Origin: JABJOE01 sp964344145
GTDB taxonomy: Bacteria; Patescibacteriota; Patescibacteriia; UBA9934
Reading direction: 5' to 3'
Length of the DNA: 64,000 nucleotides
NCBI GenBank assembly: GCA_964344145.1
Contig: CAYFME010000007.1
Location: forward strand, 1-64,000
In this document: positions 32,128 to 40,482 of the stretch, in pieces
How positions within the stretch are numbered: the stretch's first letter is position 1
How the letters are laid out: each line of letters opens with the position of its first letter
Made by a program: the position numbers and the translations under genes
Notes under the pieces: model-generated
Databases searched by the model: none
The model's input: only the letters and a program-made list of their open reading frames with translations
What the model was told of the DNA's origin: nothing

Positions 32128-32915
32128 TAGCTCAGCTTGAATTCGACAGTAAGATATCCAACGCCAAGAGGCGCTTCGTAGTTAAGGATATCTGGTTTAT
32201 AAGAAATACGATCAAGCAGACCCATCAGAATCAGTAGCGGTTTATACGATCGTTCGTGCGCGTTTTGCACGATCTGCTTATCAAGGCTAATCAGTCCAGA
32301 GGTGTTTTTCTGCGACAGGAGTTCTTGTACCGCGGCATCGAACTGTTCGCCTTCTTTCGTAAATCCAGCTGGAGCGTTCGACGACAGGGCATGCGACATA
32401 TCACCGGCGGCGATCACAGCAATGCGCTTTTTACTATTCATGATTTCGTCTTTGATTGCCTGACCAAACTGGAAATGTTCCTTTGAACCTTTTTCGTTGT
32501 AGCAAATTGGTACAAGCTGCACATCTAGATTTTGTGCAAGACATGCAAGGGGTACGGCTGCCGCATAGTGAAGGGATTCGTCGCTGGTGAGCGTACACGA
32601 GAGACCTGAAGCGCGTAGCGACCTTTGCAGTTTATCGATTAGTTGGATGTTAGGTCGAAATTTCATTTCAAATCCTAGATTGCCGAAGTCACTCAGATCA
32701 AATGTATACGGATCGGCAACGTTAACTGAAAAGCATTCTTTGTAAATCGTCGGATGCTCACTGATCAAAACAATTGTCTCTGGATGGCTCGCGTACAACT
32801 CATCGGCAAGCGTATCCAAAGCCTGCGCCGTTTTTTCGATCTTTGAAGCAGCCTCCTTGTTGATGGAGGGCAAAAGAAGTGGGGAATTGGGAACAAGAGC
32901 CGAGAAAACAAGCAT
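32127..32915 (-). CDS. MEMO/LigB-like protein (AmmeMemoRadiSam system protein B family)
   Basis: 262 residues. It begins MLVFSALVPNSPLLLPSI, with PETIVLISEHPTIY in the first strand-helix, AAGDMSHALSS (Asp-x-x-His) and GVGYLTVEF near the end. The family shares the class III extradiol dioxygenase fold; its bacterial role is unclear. Start ATG 32915 overlaps no coding sequence and lies two bases after the upstream stop. No AMMECR1 or radical-SAM partner is in the window. Confidence 0.75.
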   Translation of the reverse strand: MLVFSALVPNSPLLLPSINKEAASKIEKTAQALDTLADELYASHPETIVLISEHPTIYKECFSVNVADPYTFDLSDFGNLGFEMKFRPNIQLIDKLQRSLRASGLSCTLTSDESLHYAAAVPLACLAQNLDVQLVPICYNEKGSKEHFQFGQAIKDEIMNSKKRIAVIAAGDMSHALSSNAPAGFTKEGEQFDAAVQELLSQKNTSGLISLDKQIVQNAHERSYKPLLILMGLLDRISYKPDILNYEAPLGVGYLTVEFKLS

Positions 32916-32916
32916 A

Positions 32917-34266
32917 TTACTCGATGGCTTCAAGAACGTCGCCAATACGATGCTGGTTTAGGAGTGCAATATTCACTGTCTGCACATCATCCCACGACCA
33001 ACCGTAGGAGGTAAAGGTTTGCTCCGAGTCGATTGGAAGCCGTTCTTTTTCTGAGATGACGTACACAGTCGGATCGTCGTCGGTCTTTACCAGATGTCCT
33101 TCGGGGATCAGGACGGGGTCAGCCTCGGTGTATTGTTCAACTTCAACCGGGAGCGCGCTGCGGACGCTCGTGCTGGAGAAACGCATATCCAATAAGACGT
33201 CATCGAGAATGATATGGCGTTTGCCATCTTGGATGAAGAAGAGAGCTCCGTTGGTTGATAGCTCAAAGATCAGTCCCGTTGGGCTCTGAGTACTCTGCGT
33301 AATCTCCTCGCCGATGTCAAAGTAATCCAAATCGTCGTTGTCGATAGCCGTTAACTCATCTTCAACAAAGCCAAGCGAGCTAAATGTGTCCATGTTGTCG
33401 AAGGGTCGAAGCGTGTCGTCGACCAGAAGATAAATCGTCCCGTCTTCATCTTGCAAAAGGGAATAGTTTGGAAAATCGATCGGTCGACCTTCAGGATAGT
33501 TTTCCAGCGCGTTTGGATTTACGGTGATGATCAAATCAGGGTTGAAGCGTGAGAGGAGGGCGCTCCAGCTGTGAATTGGTCGTTTGTAGCCAAACTCAAT
33601 GTAGTACACACCGCTTTCACCATCCGCTTGAAGCAGACTTCCACTTGGGTACTGTGTTGAGAACCATCGATCCCAAATCGTGACGAAGTTCTCATTGCCG
33701 TGGAGGTGTGGGGTGTAGGCATAGAGTGATGCGGTGGCGGCGTTGGCTGGCGTGACGACCGTTCCGTCAATGTCGACCTCGATGCCCGGACCGTATTTTC
33801 CTTGTGTTGAGCCAGTCGCCTCAATGTCGGCCAAGTAGCCTTCTCGAAATTGTGCAGCCGCAGAGTTCACCTGTTTACCGAATCCTTTCCAACGTTGAAT
33901 GGCGGGGTCATCTTTGGAACAGCTATCACACACGGCGTACCCCGTTGCCCAGTCAAGTTGGTTTTGCGTTGGATCATCATCTTCAACAAGGCTCTGTTCC
34001 TTCTGAAGGAGGACGAGAATGAACTTTGGATTCAGGCTGTATTCCTGGGCGGCGGTCCAAATGATGTCCACGGCGTAGGCGTCGTTTCCTTCCCAGTCCT
34101 CTGTTAGATAGTCCCCAAGATAGCCTCGATTGAGATAGTGCTGGATTTGATTGAAGTCCAATGCAAAAGGGTCCTCCAGCTCCCAGTCCGAAAGCAGATA
34201 GTCTGGGTCAAAGGCTAGGGTGGGGAGCGGGAGCAGGAAAATAAGGGCAAAAAGCAGGTATTTCAT
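32917..34266 (-). CDS. Secreted protein with a lysozyme/glucosaminidase-like domain and C-terminal repeats
   Basis: 449 residues. Residues 1-18 are a signal peptide (MKYLLFALIFLLPLPTLA). The segment SLNPKFILVLLQKEQSLV...LDWATGYAVCDSCSKDDPAIQRWKGFGKQVNSAAAQFREGY resembles a cell-wall muramidase/glucosaminidase-type domain widespread in CPR. The rest holds beta-rich repeats that can be read as GVYYIEFGYKRPIHSW, GTIYLLVDDTLRPFD and GALFFIQDGKRHII, perhaps for wall binding. TATAAT six bases upstream predicts a leaderless mRNA. Confidence 0.65.
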   Translation of the reverse strand: MKYLLFALIFLLPLPTLAFDPDYLLSDWELEDPFALDFNQIQHYLNRGYLGDYLTEDWEGNDAYAVDIIWTAAQEYSLNPKFILVLLQKEQSLVEDDDPTQNQLDWATGYAVCDSCSKDDPAIQRWKGFGKQVNSAAAQFREGYLADIEATGSTQGKYGPGIEVDIDGTVVTPANAATASLYAYTPHLHGNENFVTIWDRWFSTQYPSGSLLQADGESGVYYIEFGYKRPIHSWSALLSRFNPDLIITVNPNALENYPEGRPIDFPNYSLLQDEDGTIYLLVDDTLRPFDNMDTFSSLGFVEDELTAIDNDDLDYFDIGEEITQSTQSPTGLIFELSTNGALFFIQDGKRHIILDDVLLDMRFSSTSVRSALPVEVEQYTEADPVLIPEGHLVKTDDDPTVYVISEKERLPIDSEQTFTSYGWSWDDVQTVNIALLNQHRIGDVLEAIE

Positions 34267-34272
34267 GGCGTG

Positions 34273-34278
34273 ATTATA
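34273..34278 (-). promoter_or_regulatory. -10 box (TATAAT) giving a leaderless mRNA
   Basis: On the minus strand TATAAT ends six bases before the ATG of the secreted-protein gene. Two 23-bp palindromes lie just upstream and cover the -35 region. Confidence 0.65.
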
Positions 34279-34290
34279 GCACGTATTTAG

Positions 34291-34351
34291 AATACGCCAC
34301 CCGGTGGCGTATTCCTCGTCGACTGCAGAATACGCCACCGGGTGGCGTATT
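34291..34351. repeat. 23-bp palindromes, copies 2 and 3
   Basis: AATACGCCACC-CGGTGGCGTATT at 34291-34313 and its opposite-orientation form at 34329-34351, 15 bases apart. They lie upstream of the secreted-protein promoter. Confidence 0.85.
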
Positions 34352-34446
34352 CGCATGACGCGAAAACCCCATCTGTCAGAGTCTTTTGTAAAGTTGTGTA
34401 TTACAAATAAAATGGCTTATTTTAGCCAAAAAAAGAGGGTTGGGTC

Positions 34447-34475
34447 TTGACAAGATCTCAAAATTGTGCTATAGT
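34447..34475 (+). promoter_or_regulatory. Strong promoter of the lipoprotein unit
   Basis: TTGACA at 34447-34452 and TATAGT at 34470-34475, 17-base spacer, with TGTGC before the -10. Expected start near 34482. Confidence 0.8.
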
Positions 34476-34481
34476 ATACGT

Positions 34482-34690
34482 GTTAGAAAATAGAAGAGAG
34501 ACGTAAGGCACCGACGAAACAGGTCCTGGAGCGAAAGCTCTGATAAAGGTTCGATCTCTCTTTGGAAGGATCGAATTTTCTGCATAGGTCGCGAGGCTAT
34601 GAAAGCGCAAAGGCTTTCATAGCGGCGTGATCACAGAGACACGTTCCGTGAATCGGCGCCGCTGCCGATCCCCTCAGACCTGGAAGAGAC
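34482..34690 (+). promoter_or_regulatory. Long structured 5' leader of the lipoprotein gene
   Basis: About 210 bases of untranslated RNA. GAGAGA (34495-34500 region) can pair with TCTCTC near 34555, enclosing GGAGC-gaaa-GCTC. A second strong hairpin is CTATGAAAG...CTTTCATAG (about 34595-34622). I do not recognise a known riboswitch. Confidence 0.4.
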
Positions 34691-35254
34691 ATGACCCGCA
34701 CGACCCTCGCCCTCTCCGCCCTGTCCCTGTTCGCCCTCACCGGCTGCATCGACCTGGACGGCGACGGCAACCCCGACATCAACGTCGGCGCCGAGATCTG
34801 CCTCGGCAACCACTCGAAGGTGGGCAACACCGCTGGCATCGAGTTCGACCTGTGCGTCGCCATCGGCGACAGCAACATGGTCGGCTCCCCGTTCCTGGCG
34901 GACGGTGTGCACATCGAGTGGGTGAACGCGTACGCGGAGCAGGCGTACCAGGACGACAACTACGCCGTGACGGACTTCAACGTGAGCTGCACGGTCGAGG
35001 ACAGCGAGGGTGACCTCGTCCCCGCGACCGCGCACGTCTACACCGACGGAGCCATCGTGGACATCTACATCCCGGACATCCCCTCGCACTTCGAGGCGGA
35101 GTGCACGGGCTCGGTGACCCTCGGCTACGGCGCGTCCGACGTCCTGTTCATCGACGACAACTCGAAGGGCGAGACCACCCACGTCGAGTGGGAGGACGAG
35201 ACCATCGACGACGTCCGCGAGCGCAACGGCGAGCTCCAGATCGACTTCGACTGA
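34691..35254 (+). CDS. Lipoprotein, GC-rich cassette
   Basis: 187 residues. MTRTTLALSALSLFALTGC is a type II signal peptide with a lipobox ending at Cys 19. The mature part is acidic and beta-rich (IDLDGDGNPDINVGAEICLGN...), with about five cysteines, and is probably surface exposed. GGAAGAG lies before the ATG. The gene has its own promoter and long leader and is distinctly GC-rich. Function unknown. Confidence 0.7.
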   Translation: MTRTTLALSALSLFALTGCIDLDGDGNPDINVGAEICLGNHSKVGNTAGIEFDLCVAIGDSNMVGSPFLADGVHIEWVNAYAEQAYQDDNYAVTDFNVSCTVEDSEGDLVPATAHVYTDGAIVDIYIPDIPSHFEAECTGSVTLGYGASDVLFIDDNSKGETTHVEWEDETIDDVRERNGELQIDFD

Positions 35255-35274
35255 GCTTCGACCGCGTCCGCTGA

Positions 35275-35472
35275 GCACCCGCACGTAGATCCTATACCGT
35301 TGACTCGGGAAGGGTTGCGTAGCGGGTGCACTTGGTTTTAGAGAAACGTCATCGACTCCGCAGCGAGAGTGCATACGGAGCCGAGAAGGGATGCCTGCTC
35401 GCGGCAGCTGAGCGACGCCGGCGTTTCAAGGGTTGGGACCACTTGTCATGTGGGTCACTGCCGCGAGAAGGC
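35275..35472 (-). ncRNA. Candidate structured non-coding RNA
   Basis: A strong minus-strand promoter (35479-35507) reads into ~200 bases with no convincing reading frame. The RNA can form CTCGCGGCAG/CTGCCGCGAG (35458-35467 with 35398-35407), a GGCTCCG/GACTCCG-type hairpin at 35354-35382, and a closing GCACCCGC/GCGGGTGC stem (35275-35282 with 35332-35339) that may be its 3' end. No known family recognised. Confidence 0.5.
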
Positions 35473-35478
35473 AAAACA

Positions 35479-35507
35479 ACAATACGCCCCAGCGGACGTA
35501 TTGTCAA
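35479..35507 (-). promoter_or_regulatory. Strong promoter of the candidate ncRNA
   Basis: Minus-strand TTGACA and TATTGT with a 17-base spacer; the two boxes sit in an AATACG/CGTATT inverted repeat. Confidence 0.75.
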
Positions 35508-35526
35508 GTATCATTGGACAGAGCGC

Positions 35527-35838
35527 TTAGCTCTTCTTTTTTGTTTCAGTGGTTTTTGAAAGTTTCAGAAGTACGGATGTCATGATGACCAGAACAAGGG
35601 TCACGGCGAGCGCGTAGATGAATTTAGCCATCACCGAGTCTTGCGCAAGAGGATAGTAGGCTTCGATGAAACCTTTAATAGCTTCGTTCCATGCAAGTCC
35701 CGCGACAAGTCCGAACGCTGCAGTGAGGTAGCTGATTGTTCTTTCTCGGACATCGCTTGCTACCTTTGAGGATCGTTTTTTTACGTCTTTCATATCAACG
35801 TCACCATCACCGTCTGCGTCGAACAGTTTCCAGATCAT
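35527..35838 (-). CDS. DUF5654 family membrane protein
   Basis: 103 residues. An EF-hand-like start (FDADGDGDVDMKD) is followed by RERTISYLTAAFGLVAGLAWNEAIKGFIEAYYP and a second hydrophobic helix, the pattern of DUF5654, found in CPR bacteria and archaea. Function unknown. It follows clpB by one base and may share its heat-shock promoter. Confidence 0.75.
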   Translation of the reverse strand: MIWKLFDADGDGDVDMKDVKKRSSKVASDVRERTISYLTAAFGLVAGLAWNEAIKGFIEAYYPLAQDSVMAKFIYALAVTLVLVIMTSVLLKLSKTTETKKKS

Positions 35839-35839
35839 A

Positions 35840-38473
35840 TTATTTCACGCTGACTTTTACTTTTTCTTTTACAACGTCGATAAGGACGTCTGCTTCTTCC
35901 GGCACCTCGTTCTTCACAATCTTCATTGCCAATGGATCCAGGATTTCCGTTTGAATGATGCGTTTTAGTGGGCGAGCGCCATACTGCGGATCAAACCCAC
36001 GTTCCGCAAGGAACTTGCGCGTCTTTGCGTTTACTTTTAAGTCAATGTGACGCTGTTCTTGCAAGCGCTTTGCAACCTGATCGATCTGTAACTGAACGAT
36101 TTCAGAGATGTGCTCCTGCGACAAGGCGTGGAAGAAAATAATGTCGTCGATTCGGTTGAGGAACTCTGGTCGGAACTGTTCACGAAGCTGCTCGATGACC
36201 TTGTCTTGTACACCATCATGCTCACTCTTGCCGTTTCCATCATCAAATCCAATGTCACCATGCTTTCCTGAGTTGAGGATCATGTCTGAACCAACATTCG
36301 ATGTCATGATGATGATGGTATTTTTGAAGTTGACCTTACGTCCCTTTGCATCGGTCAGATGTCCATCGTCAAGCACTTGCAGCAACATGTTAAAGACGTC
36401 CGGGTGTCCTTTTTCAATCTCGTCGAACAATACGACCGAGTAGGGTCGTCGGCGGATTTTCTCTGTGAGTTGTCCGGCCTCATCGTGACCAATGTATCCT
36501 GGAGGCGATCCGATCATCTTGCTGACTGAATGCTTTTCCATGTACTCGGACATGTCCACGCGAATGAGCGCGTCTTCATCATCAAACAAGAATTCTGCAA
36601 GCGCTTTCGCAAGCTCGGTTTTACCAACACCCGTTGGGCCCAGGAAGATGAATGATCCAATCGGACGCTTTTCTTCTGAGATGCCTGCGCGCGAACGTCG
36701 CAACGCATTGCTGACAGCCTTGATCGCTTCTTCCTGACCAATAACGCGCTTTTGTAGATTCTCTTCCATTTGCGCAAGCTTCTCCATTTCGCTCTTGAGC
36801 ATTTTGGAAACCGGGATCTGTGTCCATCGCGCAACAACACCGGCGATTTCCTCTTCGCCGATCTCTTCTGTTAACAATCCACGCTCTTCCTGGAACGATT
36901 TAAGCTCTTCTTGTTTCTTCACGAGCTCCTCACGCTTCTTTGGGATGATGGCGTAGCGAATCTCAGCAACCTTTTCCAAGTCACCTTTACGCTCTTCGAT
37001 CTCGGACTCATTAGAAAGCTTGTCGATTTCATCTTTCAGATCACGAATGTTCTGAATGAGGTCTTTTTCGTTTTTCCAGCGGAGCTCGAGTTCACCAGCC
37101 TCTTCCTTATGATCGGCGATGGCTTTCTCGATTTCCTTGAGTCGAGCCTTTGATTTCTTGTCTTTCTCTTTGAGCAATGATTGACGCTCAACCTCAAGAC
37201 GCATCTCCTCGCGTTTCAAGCGATCGAGATCTTCGGGCATCGAATCGATTTGCATGCGCAGTGCCGCCGCAGATTCATCAACAAGGTCAATAGCCTTATC
37301 TGGCAGATTGCGATCGGTAATGTAACGCGTGGAAAGATCAACAGCCGCGACAATGGCTGCGTCGCTGATGCGAACACCGTGGTGAATCTCGTATTTCTCT
37401 TTGATTCCACGCAGAATGGCGACCGCGTCATCGCGCGTTGGCTCATGCACCATGACCGGCTGGAAACGTCGTTCGAGCGCAGCGTCCTTTTCAATATACT
37501 TTTGATATTCCTTGAGTGTTGTGGCTCCAATGACACGCAGCTCGCCGCGGGCGAGGGCGGGCTTGAGCATGTTGGAAGCATCCATTGGCGACTCGTCACC
37601 CTTTCCAGCACCTACAAGCGTGTGAAGTTCATCAATAAACAAAATCATGCGCCCGTCGGCCTGTTCGATTTCTTTGATAACAGCCTTTAGACGTTCTTCA
37701 AACTCACCGCGGAACTTTGTTCCAGCAACAAGAGAGCCAAGGTCAAGCGAGATGATCTCACGGTCCTTCAGCATCTCGGGCACGTCTCCGGCAACAATAC
37801 GCTGTGCAAGCCCCTCTGCAATCGCTGTTTTACCAACACCCGCTTCACCAACCAGGACAGGATTGTTCTTCGTTCGACGGACGAGCACTTGCATGATGCG
37901 GCGAATCTCTTCATCGCGACCAATAATCGGATCCATTTTTCCTTCACGTGCACGATCGGTGAGATTGATCGAGTACTTTTCCAGTGCTTGGAACTTTGAC
38001 TCAGGATCAGCGGAGTCGACCTTTTGATTTCCACGCACTTCTTTGAGCGTTTCCAAAACGCGTTCCTCGTTGATGCCGTGACTTTCAAGGAACTTACTTA
38101 TTTGTCGATTTGAATTGAGTCCAAGCAGTAAGTGCTCTGTTGAAATGTAGTCGTCTCCGAATTCCTTTGCTGTCTTGGCGGCATGTTGCAGCACCTTTGC
38201 AAGCATTGGACTCAGAAGAACTTGCCCCATGCCTGCCTGCCCGAATCCAAAGTTTTTTGGGAGCGACTCGATGATGTGATTGATGTTTTGTCGCAGATCA
38301 TTCATCGGTGCGCCCATTTTTTGCAAAAGCGTCACGACGATTCCGTCGTCTTGATGGGCAAGGGCGGCAAGAAGGTGAATCGGTTCAACTGCTTGCTGAC
38401 CGTTTTCATTGGCAAGCATCTGTGCGATCTGAATGGCCTCTTGAGATTTTGAAGTAAAGTTGTTTGGTAACAT
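35840..38473 (-). CDS. clpB: ATP-dependent disaggregase ClpB
   Basis: 877 residues, full length. N-terminal Clp repeats, first AAA+ domain (GEAGVGKTAIAEGLAQRI, FIDELHTLVGAG), a coiled-coil middle domain (about 400-530) that marks ClpB, and the second AAA+ domain (GPTGVGKTELAKALAEFLF, VVLFDEIEKGHPDVFNMLLQVLDDG). It rescues aggregated proteins with DnaK. Start ATG 38473 (MLPNNF) follows GGAG. The CIRCE element upstream indicates HrcA control. Confidence 0.96.
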   Translation of the reverse strand: MLPNNFTSKSQEAIQIAQMLANENGQQAVEPIHLLAALAHQDDGIVVTLLQKMGAPMNDLRQNINHIIESLPKNFGFGQAGMGQVLLSPMLAKVLQHAAKTAKEFGDDYISTEHLLLGLNSNRQISKFLESHGINEERVLETLKEVRGNQKVDSADPESKFQALEKYSINLTDRAREGKMDPIIGRDEEIRRIMQVLVRRTKNNPVLVGEAGVGKTAIAEGLAQRIVAGDVPEMLKDREIISLDLGSLVAGTKFRGEFEERLKAVIKEIEQADGRMILFIDELHTLVGAGKGDESPMDASNMLKPALARGELRVIGATTLKEYQKYIEKDAALERRFQPVMVHEPTRDDAVAILRGIKEKYEIHHGVRISDAAIVAAVDLSTRYITDRNLPDKAIDLVDESAAALRMQIDSMPEDLDRLKREEMRLEVERQSLLKEKDKKSKARLKEIEKAIADHKEEAGELELRWKNEKDLIQNIRDLKDEIDKLSNESEIEERKGDLEKVAEIRYAIIPKKREELVKKQEELKSFQEERGLLTEEIGEEEIAGVVARWTQIPVSKMLKSEMEKLAQMEENLQKRVIGQEEAIKAVSNALRRSRAGISEEKRPIGSFIFLGPTGVGKTELAKALAEFLFDDEDALIRVDMSEYMEKHSVSKMIGSPPGYIGHDEAGQLTEKIRRRPYSVVLFDEIEKGHPDVFNMLLQVLDDGHLTDAKGRKVNFKNTIIIMTSNVGSDMILNSGKHGDIGFDDGNGKSEHDGVQDKVIEQLREQFRPEFLNRIDDIIFFHALSQEHISEIVQLQIDQVAKRLQEQRHIDLKVNAKTRKFLAERGFDPQYGARPLKRIIQTEILDPLAMKIVKNEVPEEADVLIDVVKEKVKVSVK

Positions 38474-38487
38474 AAAATCGTCTCCTA

Positions 38488-38527
38488 TTAGCACTCTCAA
38501 TGGTAGACTGCTAATTTTGCTTTGTCA
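38488..38527 (-). promoter_or_regulatory. clpB promoter with a CIRCE operator
   Basis: At 38488-38514 an inverted repeat matches CIRCE: TTAGCAGTC, nine bases, GAGTGCTAA on the minus strand, with one mismatch to the consensus arm TTAGCACTC. It overlaps the -10 region of a promoter with TTGACA 17 bases upstream of TACCAT. HrcA binding there would block transcription until heat shock. Confidence 0.85.
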
Positions 38528-38547
38528 AGAACTTGTCCAGATGCACA

Positions 38548-38575
38548 GTGGCCCTGCCGGAGGGGGCAGGGCCAC
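38548..38575 (-). terminator. GC-rich hairpin at the end of the next GC-rich gene
   Basis: GTGGCCCTGCC pairs perfectly with GGCAGGGCCAC around six bases. No T-run. Confidence 0.5.
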
Positions 38576-38592
38576 AGGGCCACATGTTCGCA

Positions 38593-39135
38593 CTAGTGGT
38601 AGCGCGGGTGGGAGACGGAGAAGTGGTAGGAGTGGAAGACCATGTCGCCCATCGCGATGAGGAAGAAGGTGACGCAGAAGATGCCACACACGACGGCGCA
38701 GAAGCCGGCGAAGCCAGCGACCTCGGCGAGGTTGCGCACGCGGTGCGTGTACATCGAAGCAGGCATGGGCCAGTTCTTCGGGTGTCCCTTGAGCTCGTGG
38801 ACGAGCACGAGCAACGCGGCGTGCCGGTAGTGCTCGTTGTTCTGGATGCTCCTGCGGAGCCGCTCGCGCGCGTTGTACACGTGCGTGTAGAAGCTGCGGA
38901 AGCTCGGCTCCAGACCCTCCTTCGACATGAAGTTCAGGGCGTGCCAGAGCTTCCGGCTCGCGAGGTTGATGTCCAGCGTCTCCATGGCGCGGCTGATCGC
39001 GTCGCGGACGTTGCGCTCGACCAGGCGCCGCTCGGGCTCCAGCCAGATGACGTGGATCAGCCACCACGCGACGAAGCCGAGCAAGGCGATGGCGAGGAAG
39101 AGACCGGAGACTGACATGAAGGCGGCGGTGTGCAT
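38593..39135 (-). CDS. Two-helix membrane protein, GC-rich cassette
   Basis: 180 residues. One helix near 5-30 (SGLFLAIALLGFVAWWLIHVIW) and one near 140-165 (FAGFCAVVCGIFCVTFFLIAM) flank a ~110-residue cytoplasmic or exposed helical part. Function unknown. AAGGA six bases upstream favours ATG 39135 over 39141. It has its own promoter and is GC-rich, opposite in direction to the following gene. Confidence 0.6.
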   Translation of the reverse strand: MHTAAFMSVSGLFLAIALLGFVAWWLIHVIWLEPERRLVERNVRDAISRAMETLDINLASRKLWHALNFMSKEGLEPSFRSFYTHVYNARERLRRSIQNNEHYRHAALLVLVHELKGHPKNWPMPASMYTHRVRNLAEVAGFAGFCAVVCGIFCVTFFLIAMGDMVFHSYHFSVSHPRYH

Positions 39136-39162
39136 GGTCATTCCTTGGGAAAGGGGCGAGTA

Positions 39163-39191
39163 AAATTAGCACATTGAGCCGCGATTGTCAA
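39163..39191 (-). promoter_or_regulatory. Promoter of the two-helix membrane protein gene
   Basis: Minus-strand TTGACA and TAATTT with a 17-base spacer and TGTGC before the -10, like the other GC-rich units. Confidence 0.75.
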
Positions 39192-39222
39192 TGTGCTCTA
39201 TGTGCCTTAAAATAGACCCATT

Positions 39223-39627
39223 ATGACAATGAAAAAGGCTTGGCTTATTATCGGTATCGTTCTTCTCGCGCATGCGATTGGGTTGGTTTTCGACCTGTAT
39301 GAGCTTATTGAGTGGTATGACGTTCCTATGCATGCAGGCGGTGGATTTGCCATGGGGGCGCTAGGATTGGCGATTTGGAACGAAGGCATTGAGGAGGTGC
39401 GGTTTAAAGGGGCTCTGCAACGTCATTTGAAATGGTGGCTTGTTCCTGGAATTGTCCTCGGGTTCGTGGCCTTAGTTGGCGTCCTTTGGGAAGTGCATGA
39501 ATGGCTATTGGATGAGTTTGTTGGTGGAGGTACGCTGCGCCAACCGGATGTTGCCGATACGATGGCCGACTTTATTTTTGATCTTTTGGGTGGTATAGCT
39601 GCTTTGGCTATCTGGAGACGTAAGTGA
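39223..39627 (+). CDS. DUF2238/YjdF-like membrane protein
   Basis: 134 residues with about four hydrophobic helices. YDVPMHAGGGFAMGALGLAIW, ALVGVLWEVHEWLLDEF and DVADTMADFIFDLLGGIAALAIW match the His/Glu/Asp pattern of YjdF-type proteins. Function unknown. TAAAAT lies nine bases before the ATG, so the leader is about three bases. The stop codon lies in a 34-bp palindrome. Confidence 0.65.
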   Translation: MTMKKAWLIIGIVLLAHAIGLVFDLYELIEWYDVPMHAGGGFAMGALGLAIWNEGIEEVRFKGALQRHLKWWLVPGIVLGFVALVGVLWEVHEWLLDEFVGGGTLRQPDVADTMADFIFDLLGGIAALAIWRRK

Positions 39628-39657
39628 ACATTTGTGGCGATCGTCACAAATGTTGAC
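39624..39657. repeat. 34-bp palindrome, copy 2
   Basis: GTGAACATTTGTGGCGATCG then TCACAAATGTTGAC. It covers the TGA of the upstream gene and ends eight bases before the WecG/TagA ATG. Confidence 0.85.
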
Positions 39658-39665
39658 CAACTAGT

Positions 39666-40481
39666 ATGCGTTCACACACGATCCTCAATGTAAAGATCGA
39701 CGATTTGTCAGACGATGAGCTGCGTCAGACGCTTTCAATGTGGCTGGAGTCGTCAAAAGGGAAGGTCATTGTGACGCCAAACGCGGAAATGTTACTTCTG
39801 TCGCGTCGCAACCATGCATTCTTGTCGCGACTCAATGCCGCAGATCTTTCGTTGCCGGATGCGGTGAGCCTACGTTACGCAGTAGCAGCTTTGACCGATG
39901 CGCAACTCGAGCACCGCCACACCGGCGTTGATACGCTCGAGATCATTGCGGCGCTTTGTCAGAAGCAAGGGAAGCGACTGTTATTGCTCGGGGGTGCGCC
40001 AAAGGCGGCTGATGCGTCTGCGAAGATGTTGTTGGATCGGTACAATGGATTAGATGTCCACGGCATTGATCCTGGCGAGGTGTTGTTCGAAAGCGGTCAA
40101 GTACGCATTCCAAGGGCTATAGAGGTCGTCATTCAGCGTCTTGAACCGGATGTTATTGCTGTTGCTCTCGGCCAACGCAAGCAAGAGGCGTTTATCGATC
40201 AATACATGTCGTCGTTCCCAACGGTGTCATTTATGATCGGTGTTGGCGGGGCGTTTGAAATGATCTCCGGTCAGAAAAAACGCGGACCAAAATGGATGCG
40301 TGCTATCGGTCTGGAGTTCATTTGGCGCGTGTTGATTGAACCTCGTCGAGCTGGTAGGATCATCCGTGCAAGCATAGTCTTTCCGATCGTCGTCGCCGCT
40401 GAGTCGGTGAAGAAAAAACGGTTCATCAAAGCGCTCGGAGGCGTCTTTCCAGAAGTCTTTCGTCAACTGACCAATCGATAA
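39666..40481 (+). CDS. WecG/TagA/CpsF-family (GT26) glycosyltransferase
   Basis: 271 residues. VIVTPNAEMLLLSRRNHAFLSRLNAADLSLPDAVSL, GVDTLEIIAALCQKQGKRLLLLGGAP and GVGGAFEMISGQKKRGPKWMRAIGLEFIWRVLIEPRR are clear GT26 motifs. These enzymes add ManNAc-type sugars to undecaprenyl-linked intermediates. It is followed one base later by gltX. Confidence 0.92.
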   Translation: MRSHTILNVKIDDLSDDELRQTLSMWLESSKGKVIVTPNAEMLLLSRRNHAFLSRLNAADLSLPDAVSLRYAVAALTDAQLEHRHTGVDTLEIIAALCQKQGKRLLLLGGAPKAADASAKMLLDRYNGLDVHGIDPGEVLFESGQVRIPRAIEVVIQRLEPDVIAVALGQRKQEAFIDQYMSSFPTVSFMIGVGGAFEMISGQKKRGPKWMRAIGLEFIWRVLIEPRRAGRIIRASIVFPIVVAAESVKKKRFIKALGGVFPEVFRQLTNR

Positions 40482-40482
40482 T

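Noticed and set aside
34631..35374. Long minus-strand reading frame opposite the lipoprotein gene
   Set aside because: It is the complement of a GC-rich gene with a lipobox, promoter and ribosome-binding site; its product is a low-complexity Val/Asp/Arg string.
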